Assembly (NCBI RefSeq): GCF_008039565.1
Contig: NZ_VDUX01000008.1
Coordinates: 62,001 to 126,000, forward strand
Direction of reading: 5' to 3'
Origin: Aeromicrobium terrae
Lineage (GTDB): Bacteria; Actinomycetota; Actinomycetes; Propionibacteriales; Nocardioidaceae
Length of the DNA stretch: 64,000 nucleotides
The notes under the pieces were generated by a model. The model ran no database searches. It was not told the DNA's origin and saw nothing but the letters and a program-made list of their open reading frames with translations. Shown here piece after piece: positions 19,582-27,093 of the stretch. Both the position numbers and the translations under genes were made by a program. Numbering within the stretch: the first letter of the stretch is position 1; every line of letters begins with the position of its first letter.

Positions 19582-20369
19582 GCTACCAGCAGAAGTTCAG
19601 TGTCTGGCGCGGCGACAGCGACGGAGGTGACTTCGTCGAGTACGACGTCGAGGTCAACGAGGGCGAGGTCGTGCTCGACGTCGTCCACCGCCTCCAGGCC
19701 ACCGAGGCGCCCGACCTCGCGGTGCGCTGGAACTGCAAGGCCGGCAAGTGCGGGTCGTGCAGCGCCGAGATCAACGGTCGGCCGCGGCTCATGTGCATGA
19801 CGCGCATGTCGACGCTGCCGCAGGACACCACCGTCAGCATCACGCCGATGCGCACGTTCCCGGTGATCCGCGACCTCGTCACCGACGTCTCGTTCAACTA
19901 CGAGAAGGCGCGCGAGGTGCGCGCGTTCGTCCCGCCGGCCGACCTCGCCCCCGGCGAGTACCGGATGCAGCAGGTCGACGTCGAGCGCTCGCAGGAGTTC
20001 CGCAAGTGCATCGAGTGCTTCCTGTGCCAGAACACCTGCCACGTCGTCCGTGACCACGAGGAGAACAAGCTCGCGTTCTCCGGTCCGCGCTTCCTGATGC
20101 GCGTCGCCGAGCTCGACATGCACCCGCTCGACGCCGCCGAGGACCAGGAGGGCCTGAACCGCAAGGCCGCCGCGCAGGACGAGCACGGACTCGGCTACTG
20201 CAACATCACCAAGTGCTGCACCGAGGTGTGCCCGGAGCACATCAAGATCACGGACAACGCCCTGATCCCGCTCAAGGAGCGCGTGGTCGACCTCAAGTTC
20301 GACCCGATGTTCATCCGCCGCCGCAAGCGGAAGAGCAAGGAGAAGGAGCAGGTCAGCGAGGAGGGCTGA
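19578..20369 (+). CDS. sdhB: Succinate dehydrogenase iron-sulfur subunit
   Basis: Transfers electrons from SdhA flavin to the membrane subunit. 263 residues with three cluster sites: plant-type [2Fe-2S] CKAGKCGSC...LMC (~residues 53-75), [4Fe-4S] CIECFLCQNTC (~145-155), and the third cluster CNITKCCTEVCP (~210-221). Variation from canonical SdhB spacing fits the Sdh1 class. Its ATG overlaps the sdhA stop. A lysine/glutamate-rich C-terminal tail (RRRKRKSKEKEQ) is not catalytic. Confidence 0.96.
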   Translation: MSYQQKFSVWRGDSDGGDFVEYDVEVNEGEVVLDVVHRLQATEAPDLAVRWNCKAGKCGSCSAEINGRPRLMCMTRMSTLPQDTTVSITPMRTFPVIRDLVTDVSFNYEKAREVRAFVPPADLAPGEYRMQQVDVERSQEFRKCIECFLCQNTCHVVRDHEENKLAFSGPRFLMRVAELDMHPLDAAEDQEGLNRKAAAQDEHGLGYCNITKCCTEVCPEHIKITDNALIPLKERVVDLKFDPMFIRRRKRKSKEKEQVSEEG

Positions 20370-20374
20370 GCGCT

Positions 20375-20398
20375 CGTCTCGGTGCCGTCCCTGAGACG
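20375..20398 (+). terminator. Possible weak terminator after sdhB
   Basis: CGTCTC and GAGACG arms separated by 12 bases, starting 6 bases after the sdhB stop. There is no U-tract and the stem is only 6 pairs (7 with a G-U pair), so this is tentative. Confidence 0.3.
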
Positions 20399-20451
20399 GT
20401 TCGGTGCGCGCACGGTAGTTAAGTCGCGTTCACCCGCGCCATGATCGAAGC

Positions 20452-21372
20452 GTGCTGAGAACGCGGATGGTGGCGGTCCTCTTCACCGACATGGTCGGGT
20501 CGACGACGCTGCTCAGCGAGCTGGGAGCGTCGGCGGCCGACGAGCTGCGCGACCGGCACTTCGCGGAGATGCGCAGTGCGCTCGCCGTACACCACGGCAC
20601 CGAGGTCAAGACGCTCGGCGACGGCATGATGGCCGTCTTCGAGAGCGTCACCGACGCCCTGGCGTGCGCCGTGACGATGCAGCAGGCGTCGCAGCAGAAC
20701 ATCCGGATCGGGTTGAGCGTCGGCGAGGCCACGGTCGAGAACAGCGACTACTTCGGGATCCCCGTGGTCGAGGCCAGCCGTCTGTGCGCGGCCGCCGACG
20801 ACGGCCAGATCCTGGTGGCGGACCTGGTCCGCGCCGTCGTCGCCACGCGCGACGTGCACCGGCTGGAGCCGGTCGGCGAGCTCACCCTGAAGGGACTGCC
20901 CGCGCCGACGATGGCGTGGGAGGTCGGGTGGGAGCCCGACGAGGACTCCGCCCTGCGGGTCGCGCTCGCCGACGACTCCGCGCTGCTGCGGGAGGGCATC
21001 GCCCGGGCCCTCGCCCAGGAGGGCATCGACGTCGTCTTCCAGGCCTCCGACGCGGAGGAGCTGCTCGCCGGTCTCGCCGGCGCGCGCCCGCACGCCGTCG
21101 TCGTCGACGTCCGCATGCCGCCCACGCACACCACCGAGGGCCTGGACGCCGCCGAGCGGATCAAGGCGGACTACCCGCAGGTCGGCGTGCTCGTCCTGTC
21201 GGCGACGCTGCAGGAGGAGGCCGCCCGGCGGCTGCTCGCCGCCGCGCCCGGCGGCGTGGGCTACCTGCTGAAGGACAGCGTGGGCGAGGTCGCCGAGCTG
21301 GTGTCGGCCGTGCGCACGGTGGCCAGCGGCGGCTCGGTGATCGCTCCGGAGATCGTCGCCCGTCTCCAGTGA
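20452..21372 (+). CDS. Class III nucleotidyl cyclase domain fused to a C-terminal receiver domain
   Basis: 306 residues. Residues ~5-165: class III cyclase homology domain with metal-binding FTDMVGSTTLLSE and KTLGDGMMAVFES, and R-x-G loop IRIGLSVGEATVE. The transition-state Asn expected in G-x-x-V-N is Val (FGIPVVEASRLC), although the Arg (ASRL) is present, so catalysis is doubtful. Residues ~170-305: NarL-type receiver (ADDSALLREGIARALAQEGI, phospho-Asp in VVVDVRMPP, Lys in GYLLKDSVGE) that ends where a LuxR HTH would begin. Start is GTG at the base of the gene; AUG alternatives lie just downstream. Convergent with a full NarL regulator sharing the MPPTHTTEGL stretch. Likely a signalling protein lacking direct DNA output. 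Confidence 0.88.
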   Translation: MLRTRMVAVLFTDMVGSTTLLSELGASAADELRDRHFAEMRSALAVHHGTEVKTLGDGMMAVFESVTDALACAVTMQQASQQNIRIGLSVGEATVENSDYFGIPVVEASRLCAAADDGQILVADLVRAVVATRDVHRLEPVGELTLKGLPAPTMAWEVGWEPDEDSALRVALADDSALLREGIARALAQEGIDVVFQASDAEELLAGLAGARPHAVVVDVRMPPTHTTEGLDAAERIKADYPQVGVLVLSATLQEEAARRLLAAAPGGVGYLLKDSVGEVAELVSAVRTVASGGSVIAPEIVARLQ

Positions 21373-21373
21373 T

Positions 21374-22018
21374 TCACGAGCGGAGATAGGCCAGCACGGC
21401 CAGGACGCGACGGTGACCCTCGTCGGTGGGGGCGAGCTCGAGCTTGTGGAAGATCGCGCGCACGTGGCTCTCCACGGTGCGCTGGCTGAGGAAGAACCGC
21501 TCGCCGATGGACGCGTTCGACGCGCCCTCGGCCATGAGCGCGAGGATCTCCCGCTCGCGGTCGGTCAGGGTGTCGAGGTTCGACGCGGGCTGGGGCTTGC
21601 CGACCAGGGACGCGACGACCGCGGGGTCGACGACCGAGCCGCCCTCGCCGACCTGGCGGACGGCGGTGGCGAACACGTCGAGGTCGCCCACGCTCTCCTT
21701 GAGGAGGTAGCCGCGGCCGGCGCTGCCCTCCTCGAAGAGCCGCTGGGCGTAGCCGGACTCGATGTACTGCGAGAGGACGAGGACGCCGATCTCGGGATGG
21801 CCCTCGCCGATCTGCTGCGCCGCCTCGAGCCCTTCAGTGGTGTGGGTGGGTGGCATGCGGATGTCGACGATCGCGACGTCCGGCTGCGCGTCGACGATCT
21901 CGCCGACGAGCCCGTCGGAACCGTCGCTCTGGCCGACGACGTCGAAGCCCGCCTCGCCGAGGAGCCGGACCAGTCCTTCGCGAAACAGGAACGAGTCGTC
22001 GGCGACGAAGACGCGCAT
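21374..22018 (-). CDS. NarL/FixJ-family response regulator
   Basis: 214 residues: receiver domain 1-125 (MRVFVADDSFLFREGLVRLL, phospho-Asp in VAIVDIRMPP, Lys in GYLLKESVGD) and LuxR-type HTH at ~145-205 (LTDREREILALMAEGASNAS, SQRTVESHVRAIFHKLEL). Probably phosphorylated by the HisKA_3 histidine kinase encoded at 22531-24081, the only kinase in the cluster (inference). It converges on the cyclase-receiver gene with a 1-base gap between the two stop codons, so neither gene has its own terminator. Confidence 0.95.
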   Translation of the reverse strand: MRVFVADDSFLFREGLVRLLGEAGFDVVGQSDGSDGLVGEIVDAQPDVAIVDIRMPPTHTTEGLEAAQQIGEGHPEIGVLVLSQYIESGYAQRLFEEGSAGRGYLLKESVGDLDVFATAVRQVGEGGSVVDPAVVASLVGKPQPASNLDTLTDREREILALMAEGASNASIGERFFLSQRTVESHVRAIFHKLELAPTDEGHRRVLAVLAYLRS

Positions 22019-22041
22019 CGATGCGACTCTAGCCGGGTTCT

Positions 22042-22392
22042 TCAGGACACCAGTCGGAGCAACGCGGGACCGGAGAGCTCCTGCTTCGGCAGGAACCCGA
22101 CCACCGGCGCCTCGTCGAGCATGGCGCCGTAGTCCGAGGCCGGACGGCTGGACGTGAGGACGACCTTCGGCCCGCCGGAGCCGGCGAGCCGCCGCGCGAC
22201 CTCGAACCCGTCGACCGTCGGCAGGTTGATGTCGAGCAGGACGACGTCGGGGTGCAACGTGTCCGCGGCCTCGAGCGCCGCCTCTCCGTCGGCCGCCTCA
22301 CCGGCAACCTCGATTCCCTCCGCCTCCAGCAAGGAGTGGGCGAAGGTCCGGAACGGGGTGTGGTCGTCCACGATGAGCACGCTCATAGCCAT
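22042..22392 (-). CDS. Stand-alone receiver-domain protein
   Basis: 116 residues, a single CheY-like receiver: VLIVDDHTPFRTFAHSLLEA, phospho-Asp in DVVLLDINLPTVDGFE, conserved Ser/Thr in VVLTSS and Lys in GFLPKQEL. No output domain follows. A second in-frame ATG two codons downstream (MSVLIVDD) is equally plausible. Its gene lies 23 bases upstream of the NarL regulator gene on the same strand and is divergent from the histidine kinase gene. A phosphate sink or phosphorelay intermediate is a reasonable guess. Confidence 0.9.
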   Translation of the reverse strand: MAMSVLIVDDHTPFRTFAHSLLEAEGIEVAGEAADGEAALEAADTLHPDVVLLDINLPTVDGFEVARRLAGSGGPKVVLTSSRPASDYGAMLDEAPVVGFLPKQELSGPALLRLVS

Positions 22393-22530
22393 CGCCGTCC
22401 AGTGTGCCGGGCGCGGAGGTCACGGCCATCAGTGCAGGCACCGAGACGTGCGTGTCCGAGATCACGGGGCTTCCACCCGTGACGTCGGCGGATCGCCGGG
22501 CCATCATGAGGGACCAAGAGGTGGTTCCGT

Positions 22531-24081
22531 ATGTCCAGCGTGGTCACCGGGGGGCATGCCCGCCGGTCCACGTTCGACCGGACGATCGAGTGGTTCTACG
22601 CGACCACGCGCTCCTACTTCATCGAGGCCATCGTGCTCGTCCTGATGGTCTCCGTCCTGGCGGTCATCCCGCTGTTCAGCCTCACCACGATCCCGATGCT
22701 GGACGCGCGGTGGGAGCTGCTGATGCGGATCGTCAGGTTCCACGAGATCGGGATGGCCCTGGCGATCCCGGTCGTCCTGCTGATCGTCCGGGGGATGTCC
22801 CGAGACTTCCGGTCGTGGCTCCGCGGGGACGACGACCCCAAAGTGCTCCGGGCCGCGGCCCGGTGGGTCATCGCCGGTCCGCCGCGGATGACCACCGTGA
22901 TGGCCACCTGCCTGCTCGCCGTCTCCGTGCCGTCGACGATCTACATCGGACGGGACGTCGGACTGTCGTTCCTCGGCCTCAGCGCGTACCTGGTGATCTG
23001 CGCAGTGTTCGCCGTCGGTGGCGGCATCATCGCGTTCTTCTTCGTCGAGCAGATGATGAAGCCGGCGATCAACGAGCTCGTCGCCGAGCACCCGGGCCTG
23101 ATGAAGCAGGGTGTCCGCGGTGTGACGCTCCGGTTCAAGGTCATGGTCCTGGTGCCGCTGATCATCCTCTACGCCGGCCTGACCATGGCCTCGCTCAACA
23201 TCAACTCCTTGGACGTCGACCAGCGGCTGGCGGTCACCGTCGCGGTGAGCTTCCTGGTCAGCGCGACGCTGGCAGTCGGTACGGCGAGCCTGTTCCGCCG
23301 CTCGCTGCTCGACCGGCTCCAGACCCTGCGCTTCGCGCTGCGGCGGGTCGCCAAGGGTGACTACGACCGGCGCCTGATCCCGGCCTACGGCGACGAGCTC
23401 GACGACGTGGCGCAGGGGTTCAACGAGATGGCCGAGCGGCTGGCCGCGCACGACGCGGAGCTGCGGGCGTCGCGAGCCAGGATCGTCGCGGCAGGCGTGG
23501 AGTCACGCCGACGGGTCGAGCGCGACCTGCACGACGGCGCGCAGCAGTACCTGGTGCTGCTTGAGCTGAAGCTGGGCCTGCTGACGAAGGTGGTGGCGGG
23601 CGACGCCGCTGCGGCCGCGTCGGTGGCCGAGATCCGCGAGGACCTGCGACGCGCGCTGGCCGAGCTGCGGGACCTCGCCCACGGCATCTACCCGGCGGTG
23701 CTCGAGAGCGACGGCCTGCCCGCCGCCCTGCGCGAGGCGGTGCAGCGGTCGTCCCTGCCGGTGTCGGTGACCGCCGAGAGGATCAACCGGCACGACCGGG
23801 AGCTGGAGGCCGCGGTCTACTTCTGCTGCCTCGAGGCCCTGCAGAACGCCGCGAAGCACGCCGGCGACGGGGCGAAGGCCTGGGTGCGGCTCAACCGGGA
23901 GGACGGGCACCTGCAGTTCGAGGTCCAGGACGACGGGCGCGGCTACGACGTGGAAGCCGTCGGGGCGAGCGTCGGCCTGCAGAACATGGCCGACCGGATC
24001 GGTGCGCTCGGCGGCGAGCTGCAGATCGACTCGACGGTCGGGGTCGGCACGACGGTCCGGGGCAGCGTGCCTTTGAATTAG
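22531..24081 (+). CDS. Membrane histidine kinase, NarX/DesK type (HAMP, HisKA_3, HATPase)
   Basis: 516 residues. About six hydrophobic segments in residues 30-258 (e.g. FIEAIVLVLMVSVLAVIPLF; MVLVPLIILYAGLTMASL) form the sensor, with no recognisable extracellular domain. A HAMP region follows (RRSLLDRLQTLRFALRRVAK, ~265-310), then HisKA_3 with phospho-His in VERDLHDGAQQYLVLLELKL (~330-350), and an HATPase_c with EALQNAAKHA (N box) and VQDDGRGYDVEAVG (G box). It is the only kinase for the three receiver proteins encoded upstream. Its stop lies inside the marR operator. Confidence 0.94.
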   Translation: MSSVVTGGHARRSTFDRTIEWFYATTRSYFIEAIVLVLMVSVLAVIPLFSLTTIPMLDARWELLMRIVRFHEIGMALAIPVVLLIVRGMSRDFRSWLRGDDDPKVLRAAARWVIAGPPRMTTVMATCLLAVSVPSTIYIGRDVGLSFLGLSAYLVICAVFAVGGGIIAFFFVEQMMKPAINELVAEHPGLMKQGVRGVTLRFKVMVLVPLIILYAGLTMASLNINSLDVDQRLAVTVAVSFLVSATLAVGTASLFRRSLLDRLQTLRFALRRVAKGDYDRRLIPAYGDELDDVAQGFNEMAERLAAHDAELRASRARIVAAGVESRRRVERDLHDGAQQYLVLLELKLGLLTKVVAGDAAAAASVAEIREDLRRALAELRDLAHGIYPAVLESDGLPAALREAVQRSSLPVSVTAERINRHDRELEAAVYFCCLEALQNAAKHAGDGAKAWVRLNREDGHLQFEVQDDGRGYDVEAVGASVGLQNMADRIGALGGELQIDSTVGVGTTVRGSVPLN

Positions 24082-24108
24082 CGTAGGTAATGACCTATGC
24101 TAACTATA
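24073..24108 (+). promoter_or_regulatory. marR promoter, predicted leaderless transcript
   Basis: TTGAAT (24073-24078), 17-base spacer, TATGCT (24096-24101), then 6 bases to the ATG at 24108. This puts the expected transcription start on the A of the start codon, i.e. a leaderless mRNA, common in actinobacteria. There is no Shine-Dalgarno before this ATG, which agrees. The alternative ATG at 24090 lies between the -35 and -10 and is therefore excluded if the promoter is right. Confidence 0.65.
24078..24103. promoter_or_regulatory. MarR-family operator, 26-base near-palindrome
   Basis: TTAGC-n-TAGGT on the left is mirrored by ACCTA-n-GCTAA on the right around a 4-base centre; 20 of the 26 positions are symmetric. 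It covers the spacer and -10 element of the marR promoter, so regulator binding would block RNA polymerase: autorepression of the marR-MFS pair. It also includes the stop codon of the histidine kinase gene. Confidence 0.7.
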
Positions 24109-24521
24109 TGCCGACCGACTCCCAACGCCTCTCGCGGTCGGTCGCGCGCCTCAACCGCCGCCTGCGCCAGGAGCGCCACAGCGAGCTGACGCCGACCCAG
24201 CTGTCGGTGCTCGGCACCGTGAGCCTCATCGGCCCGGCCACGCCGAGCGCGATCGCCGCCCGGGAGGGGGTGCGGCCGCCGTCGATCACCCGCGTGCTCA
24301 ACTGCCTCACCGACGACGGCTACGTCGTCCGTGAACCGCATCCCGACGACAAGCGCCAGGTCCTGGTGCAGCTGTCCGACAAGGGCGAGGACATGCTCGC
24401 CGAGCAGCGCAACCGCCGCGACGCGTGGCTCGACGCCCGCCTCGCCGCGCTCACGGTCGACGAGCGCGCCACGCTTCGAGAGGCCGCCACCCTCCTCGAG
24501 AAGCTCGCCACCACCGAATGA
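24108..24521 (+). CDS. MarR-family transcriptional regulator
   Basis: 137 residues from the ATG placed at the predicted transcription start (MPTDSQRLSRSV). Winged HTH: ELTPTQLSVLGTVSLIGPAT, recognition helix region VRPPSITRVLNCLTDDGYVV, and wing EPHPDDKRQVLVQLSDKGED. It is co-translated with the MFS gene (ATGA), so it probably represses export of a phenolic or toxic ligand until that ligand binds. A near-perfect operator overlaps its own promoter. Confidence 0.93.
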   Translation: MPTDSQRLSRSVARLNRRLRQERHSELTPTQLSVLGTVSLIGPATPSAIAAREGVRPPSITRVLNCLTDDGYVVREPHPDDKRQVLVQLSDKGEDMLAEQRNRRDAWLDARLAALTVDERATLREAATLLEKLATTE

Positions 24522-25795
24522 GTCCCACGTTCCACGCCCTGTCCATCCGCAACTACCGCATCTACGCCGCCGGGGCCCTGGTCTCCAACGTCGGCACCTG
24601 GATGCAGCGTGTCGCGCAGGACTGGCTCGTCCTCCAGCTCACCCACAACGGCACCGCGCTCGGCATCACCACGGGTCTGCAGTTCCTGCCTGCCCTCCTG
24701 TTCTCCCCGATCGCCGGCGTCGTCGCCGACCGCTTCCCCAAGCGCACCGTCCTGCGGTGCACGCAGCTGTTCATGGCAGCCTCGTCGGCCGTGCTCGCGG
24801 TCCTCGCGGTCACGGGGGTCGCCCAGGTGTGGCACGTCTACGTCCTGGCGTTCGTGTTCGGCATCGGCACCGCCTTCGACGCTCCGGCCCGGCAGTCCTT
24901 CGTCGTCGAGATGGTCGGCCAGGACGACCTCGCGAACGCCGTCGGCCTCAACTCGGCGTCGTTCAACTCCGCCCGCATCATCGGCCCCGCCGTCGCCGGC
25001 TTCCTGATCGCCGCGTTCGGTTCCGGCGTCGAGGCCACCGGCTGGGTCATCGGGCTGAACGCGCTCAGCTACCTCGCGGTGTTCAGCTCGCTGACGCTGC
25101 TCGACGGGTCGAAGCTGCAGCCGTCCCCGGTCCGTCCCCGCGGTCGGGGCGCGGTCCGCGAGGGCGTGGCGTACGTGCGCTCGCGGCCTGATCTCGTCCT
25201 CGTCCTGACCTGCGTGTTCTTCGTCGGGACGTTCGGCATGAACTTCCAGATGACGAGCGCCCTGATGGCCACGGAGGTCTATCACGTCGGGGCCGGGCAG
25301 TACGGCGCCCTCGGCACCTTCATGGCCATCGGCTCGCTCACCGGCGCCCTGCTCGCCGCCCGACGGGCCCGGCCCCGGGCGCTGCTCGTGGTCGTGGCGG
25401 GCTCGGTCTTCGGGGTGCTGGAGATCGTGTCCGGCCTGATGCCCACCTACGTGTCCTTCGCCGCCGTGCTCCCGCTCGTCGGCCTCGCGTCGCTCACGAT
25501 GGTCACGTCGGCCAACGCGATGATCCAGCTGACCACCAGCCCGGTGATGCGCGGCCGCGTCTCGGCGCTCTACCTGATGATCTTCATGGGCGGCACGCCC
25601 GCCGGCGCCCCGATCATCGGCTGGATCGGCGAGGCGTTCGGCGCCCGGTGGACGCTCATCGGCGGCGGCATCGCCTCGATCCTCGGCATCGCGGCGGCCG
25701 CGGCGTACTACCTGCGGCACCAGGACCAGTCGCGCGAGCACTGGCGGCGGACCGCGCTCGACCTGCGGCTGCGCCAGCGCACCGCGATACCCTGA
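24518..25795 (+). CDS. MFS transporter (EntS/MFS_3-like), marR-controlled
   Basis: 425 residues, 12 predicted helices, of the MFS_3/enterobactin-exporter-like group: FHALSIRNYRIYAAGALVSN, MQRVAQDWLVLQLTHNGTAL, GVVADRFPKRTVLRCTQ (motif A) and DAPARQSFVVEMVGQDDLAN are diagnostic. Predicted exporter of small molecules; substrate unknown. The start ATG overlaps the marR stop by 4 bases, giving a two-gene operon under the operator at 24078-24103. Confidence 0.92.
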   Translation: MSPTFHALSIRNYRIYAAGALVSNVGTWMQRVAQDWLVLQLTHNGTALGITTGLQFLPALLFSPIAGVVADRFPKRTVLRCTQLFMAASSAVLAVLAVTGVAQVWHVYVLAFVFGIGTAFDAPARQSFVVEMVGQDDLANAVGLNSASFNSARIIGPAVAGFLIAAFGSGVEATGWVIGLNALSYLAVFSSLTLLDGSKLQPSPVRPRGRGAVREGVAYVRSRPDLVLVLTCVFFVGTFGMNFQMTSALMATEVYHVGAGQYGALGTFMAIGSLTGALLAARRARPRALLVVVAGSVFGVLEIVSGLMPTYVSFAAVLPLVGLASLTMVTSANAMIQLTTSPVMRGRVSALYLMIFMGGTPAGAPIIGWIGEAFGARWTLIGGGIASILGIAAAAAYYLRHQDQSREHWRRTALDLRLRQRTAIP

Positions 25796-25799
25796 TCCA

Positions 25800-26966
25800 A
25801 TGTCCGCGCACGAGCAGATCGCCCGCACGATCGAGGTCATCACGCCCGACCTCATCGAGCTGCGGCGCGACCTGCACGCCAGCCCGGAGCTCTCCTGGCA
25901 CGAGGAGCGCACCACCGACGTCGTCGCGTCGTGGATGGACAAGGAGTCCATCAGCTTCGAGCGCCTCGACGGCACCGGCCTGATCGCCGAGATCGGTCCG
26001 CAGGAGGGCCCGATCGTCGCGCTGCGCGCCGACCTCGACGCGCTGCCCGTGCAGGACACCACGTCCGACCCCTGGCGTTCCACCGTGCCCGGCGTCGCCC
26101 ACGCCTGCGGCCACGACGTCCACGTCGCCGGCCTGGTGGGCGCTGCCGTCGCCCTGCAGCGCCTGCACGAGAGCGGCGACCTCCCCACGCACGTGCGGCT
26201 GGTGTTCCAGCCGGCCGAGGAGGTCATGCCGGGCGGAGCGCTGCGCCTGCTCGCCGCCGGTGCGCTCAAGGGCGTCTCGCGGATCTTCGCGCTGCACTGC
26301 GACCCGACGCTCGACGTCGGCCAGGTCGGCCTGCGCGAGGGCCCCATCACCGGTGCGTCCGACCACGTGCACGTCGCGCTCGGTGGCCGCGGCGGCCACA
26401 CGTCCCGCCCGCACCTCACCGAGGACCTGACGTACGCGCTGGCCAGCCTCGTCACCCAGCTCCCCGCCGTCCTGTCGCGGCGCTTCGACCCCCGCGCCGG
26501 CGTGAGCATGGTCTGGGGCCACGTCCGCGCCGGCAACGCCGCCAACGTCATCCCGGCGTCGGGCGAGCTCAGCGGCACGCTGCGCATGCTCGACGCGAGC
26601 GCCTGGCACTCCGCCGAGCACCTCGTGCGCGGCCTGATCGCCGACATCCTCGAGCCGTTCGGCGTCACCGGCGACGTCACGTACGTGCGCGGCGTCCCGC
26701 CCGTCGTCAACGACTTCGGCGCCACCGAGGTGCTCCGGCGCGCCGTGTCCGCGGCCGTCGGCGTGAACGGCGTCGCCGGCACCACGCAGAGTCTCGGCGG
26801 CGAGGACTTCGCCTGGTACGTCGAGTCCGTGCCGGGCGCCATGGGCCGTCTCGGCACCCGCACGCCGGACGGCCCCACGTACGACCTGCACCAGGGCAAC
26901 CTGCGGGTCGACGAGCGCGCGATCGCCATCGGCGCCTCGGTGTTGGCCCACGCCGCGCTCGGCTGA
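25800..26966 (+). CDS. M20-family amidohydrolase (N-acyl amino acid / hippurate hydrolase-like)
   Basis: 388 residues, dinuclear metal hydrolase that releases amino acids from N-acyl conjugates. Readable features: ALRADLDALPVQDTT (catalytic Asp), HACGHDVHVAGLVGAA (metal ligands), LVFQPAEEVMPGGALRLLAA (Glu base and ligand), FALHCDPTLDVGQVGLREGP, and SLGGEDFAWYVESVPGAMGR near the C-terminus. The lid domain lies between ~185 and 300. It starts 4 bases after the MFS stop and could belong to the marR operon, in which case it may process the exported compound (inference). Confidence 0.9.
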   Translation: MSAHEQIARTIEVITPDLIELRRDLHASPELSWHEERTTDVVASWMDKESISFERLDGTGLIAEIGPQEGPIVALRADLDALPVQDTTSDPWRSTVPGVAHACGHDVHVAGLVGAAVALQRLHESGDLPTHVRLVFQPAEEVMPGGALRLLAAGALKGVSRIFALHCDPTLDVGQVGLREGPITGASDHVHVALGGRGGHTSRPHLTEDLTYALASLVTQLPAVLSRRFDPRAGVSMVWGHVRAGNAANVIPASGELSGTLRMLDASAWHSAEHLVRGLIADILEPFGVTGDVTYVRGVPPVVNDFGATEVLRRAVSAAVGVNGVAGTTQSLGGEDFAWYVESVPGAMGRLGTRTPDGPTYDLHQGNLRVDERAIAIGASVLAHAALG

Positions 26967-26994
26967 GTCGTCGTCGCTAGGTGACAAATCGGTT

Positions 26995-27009
26995 ACGGAG
27001 GCACTCCGT
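26995..27009. terminator. Short inverted repeat after the amidohydrolase gene
   Basis: ACGGAG-GCA-CTCCGT, a perfect 6-base stem with a 3-base loop about 30 bases after the stop codon and 85 bases before the BMP lipoprotein start. No U-tract; a weak terminator or an operator of the nucleoside operon are both possible. Confidence 0.35.
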
Positions 27010-27045
27010 GTCCTCAGTGACCTGCCGCCCGCCCCTGCCGCGGAC

Positions 27046-27051
27046 TAGGGT
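27046..27051 (+). promoter_or_regulatory. Candidate -10 element of the nucleoside uptake operon
   Basis: TAGGGT matches the actinobacterial TANNNT -10 pattern and ends 6 bases before a GTG at 27058, which would permit leaderless initiation there. A clear -35 is not visible at the expected distance. The strong Shine-Dalgarno GAGGAGG at 27083-27089 instead points to the TTG at 27094. Confidence 0.35.
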
Positions 27052-27093
27052 GCCAACGTGCCGGGAGCCCCGGCCACGTACCGAGGAGGAATT

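Noticed and set aside
21360..21400. Frameshift that would have cut an HTH off the cyclase-receiver protein
   Set aside because: The sequence after the stop belongs to the convergent regulator's 3' end in the opposite strand; no residual HTH codons in any plus frame.
24320..26929. Minus-strand frame of ~870 codons opposite the MFS and amidohydrolase genes
   Set aside because: Composition is Ser/Arg/Pro-rich with no domain; the plus-strand frames match known families.
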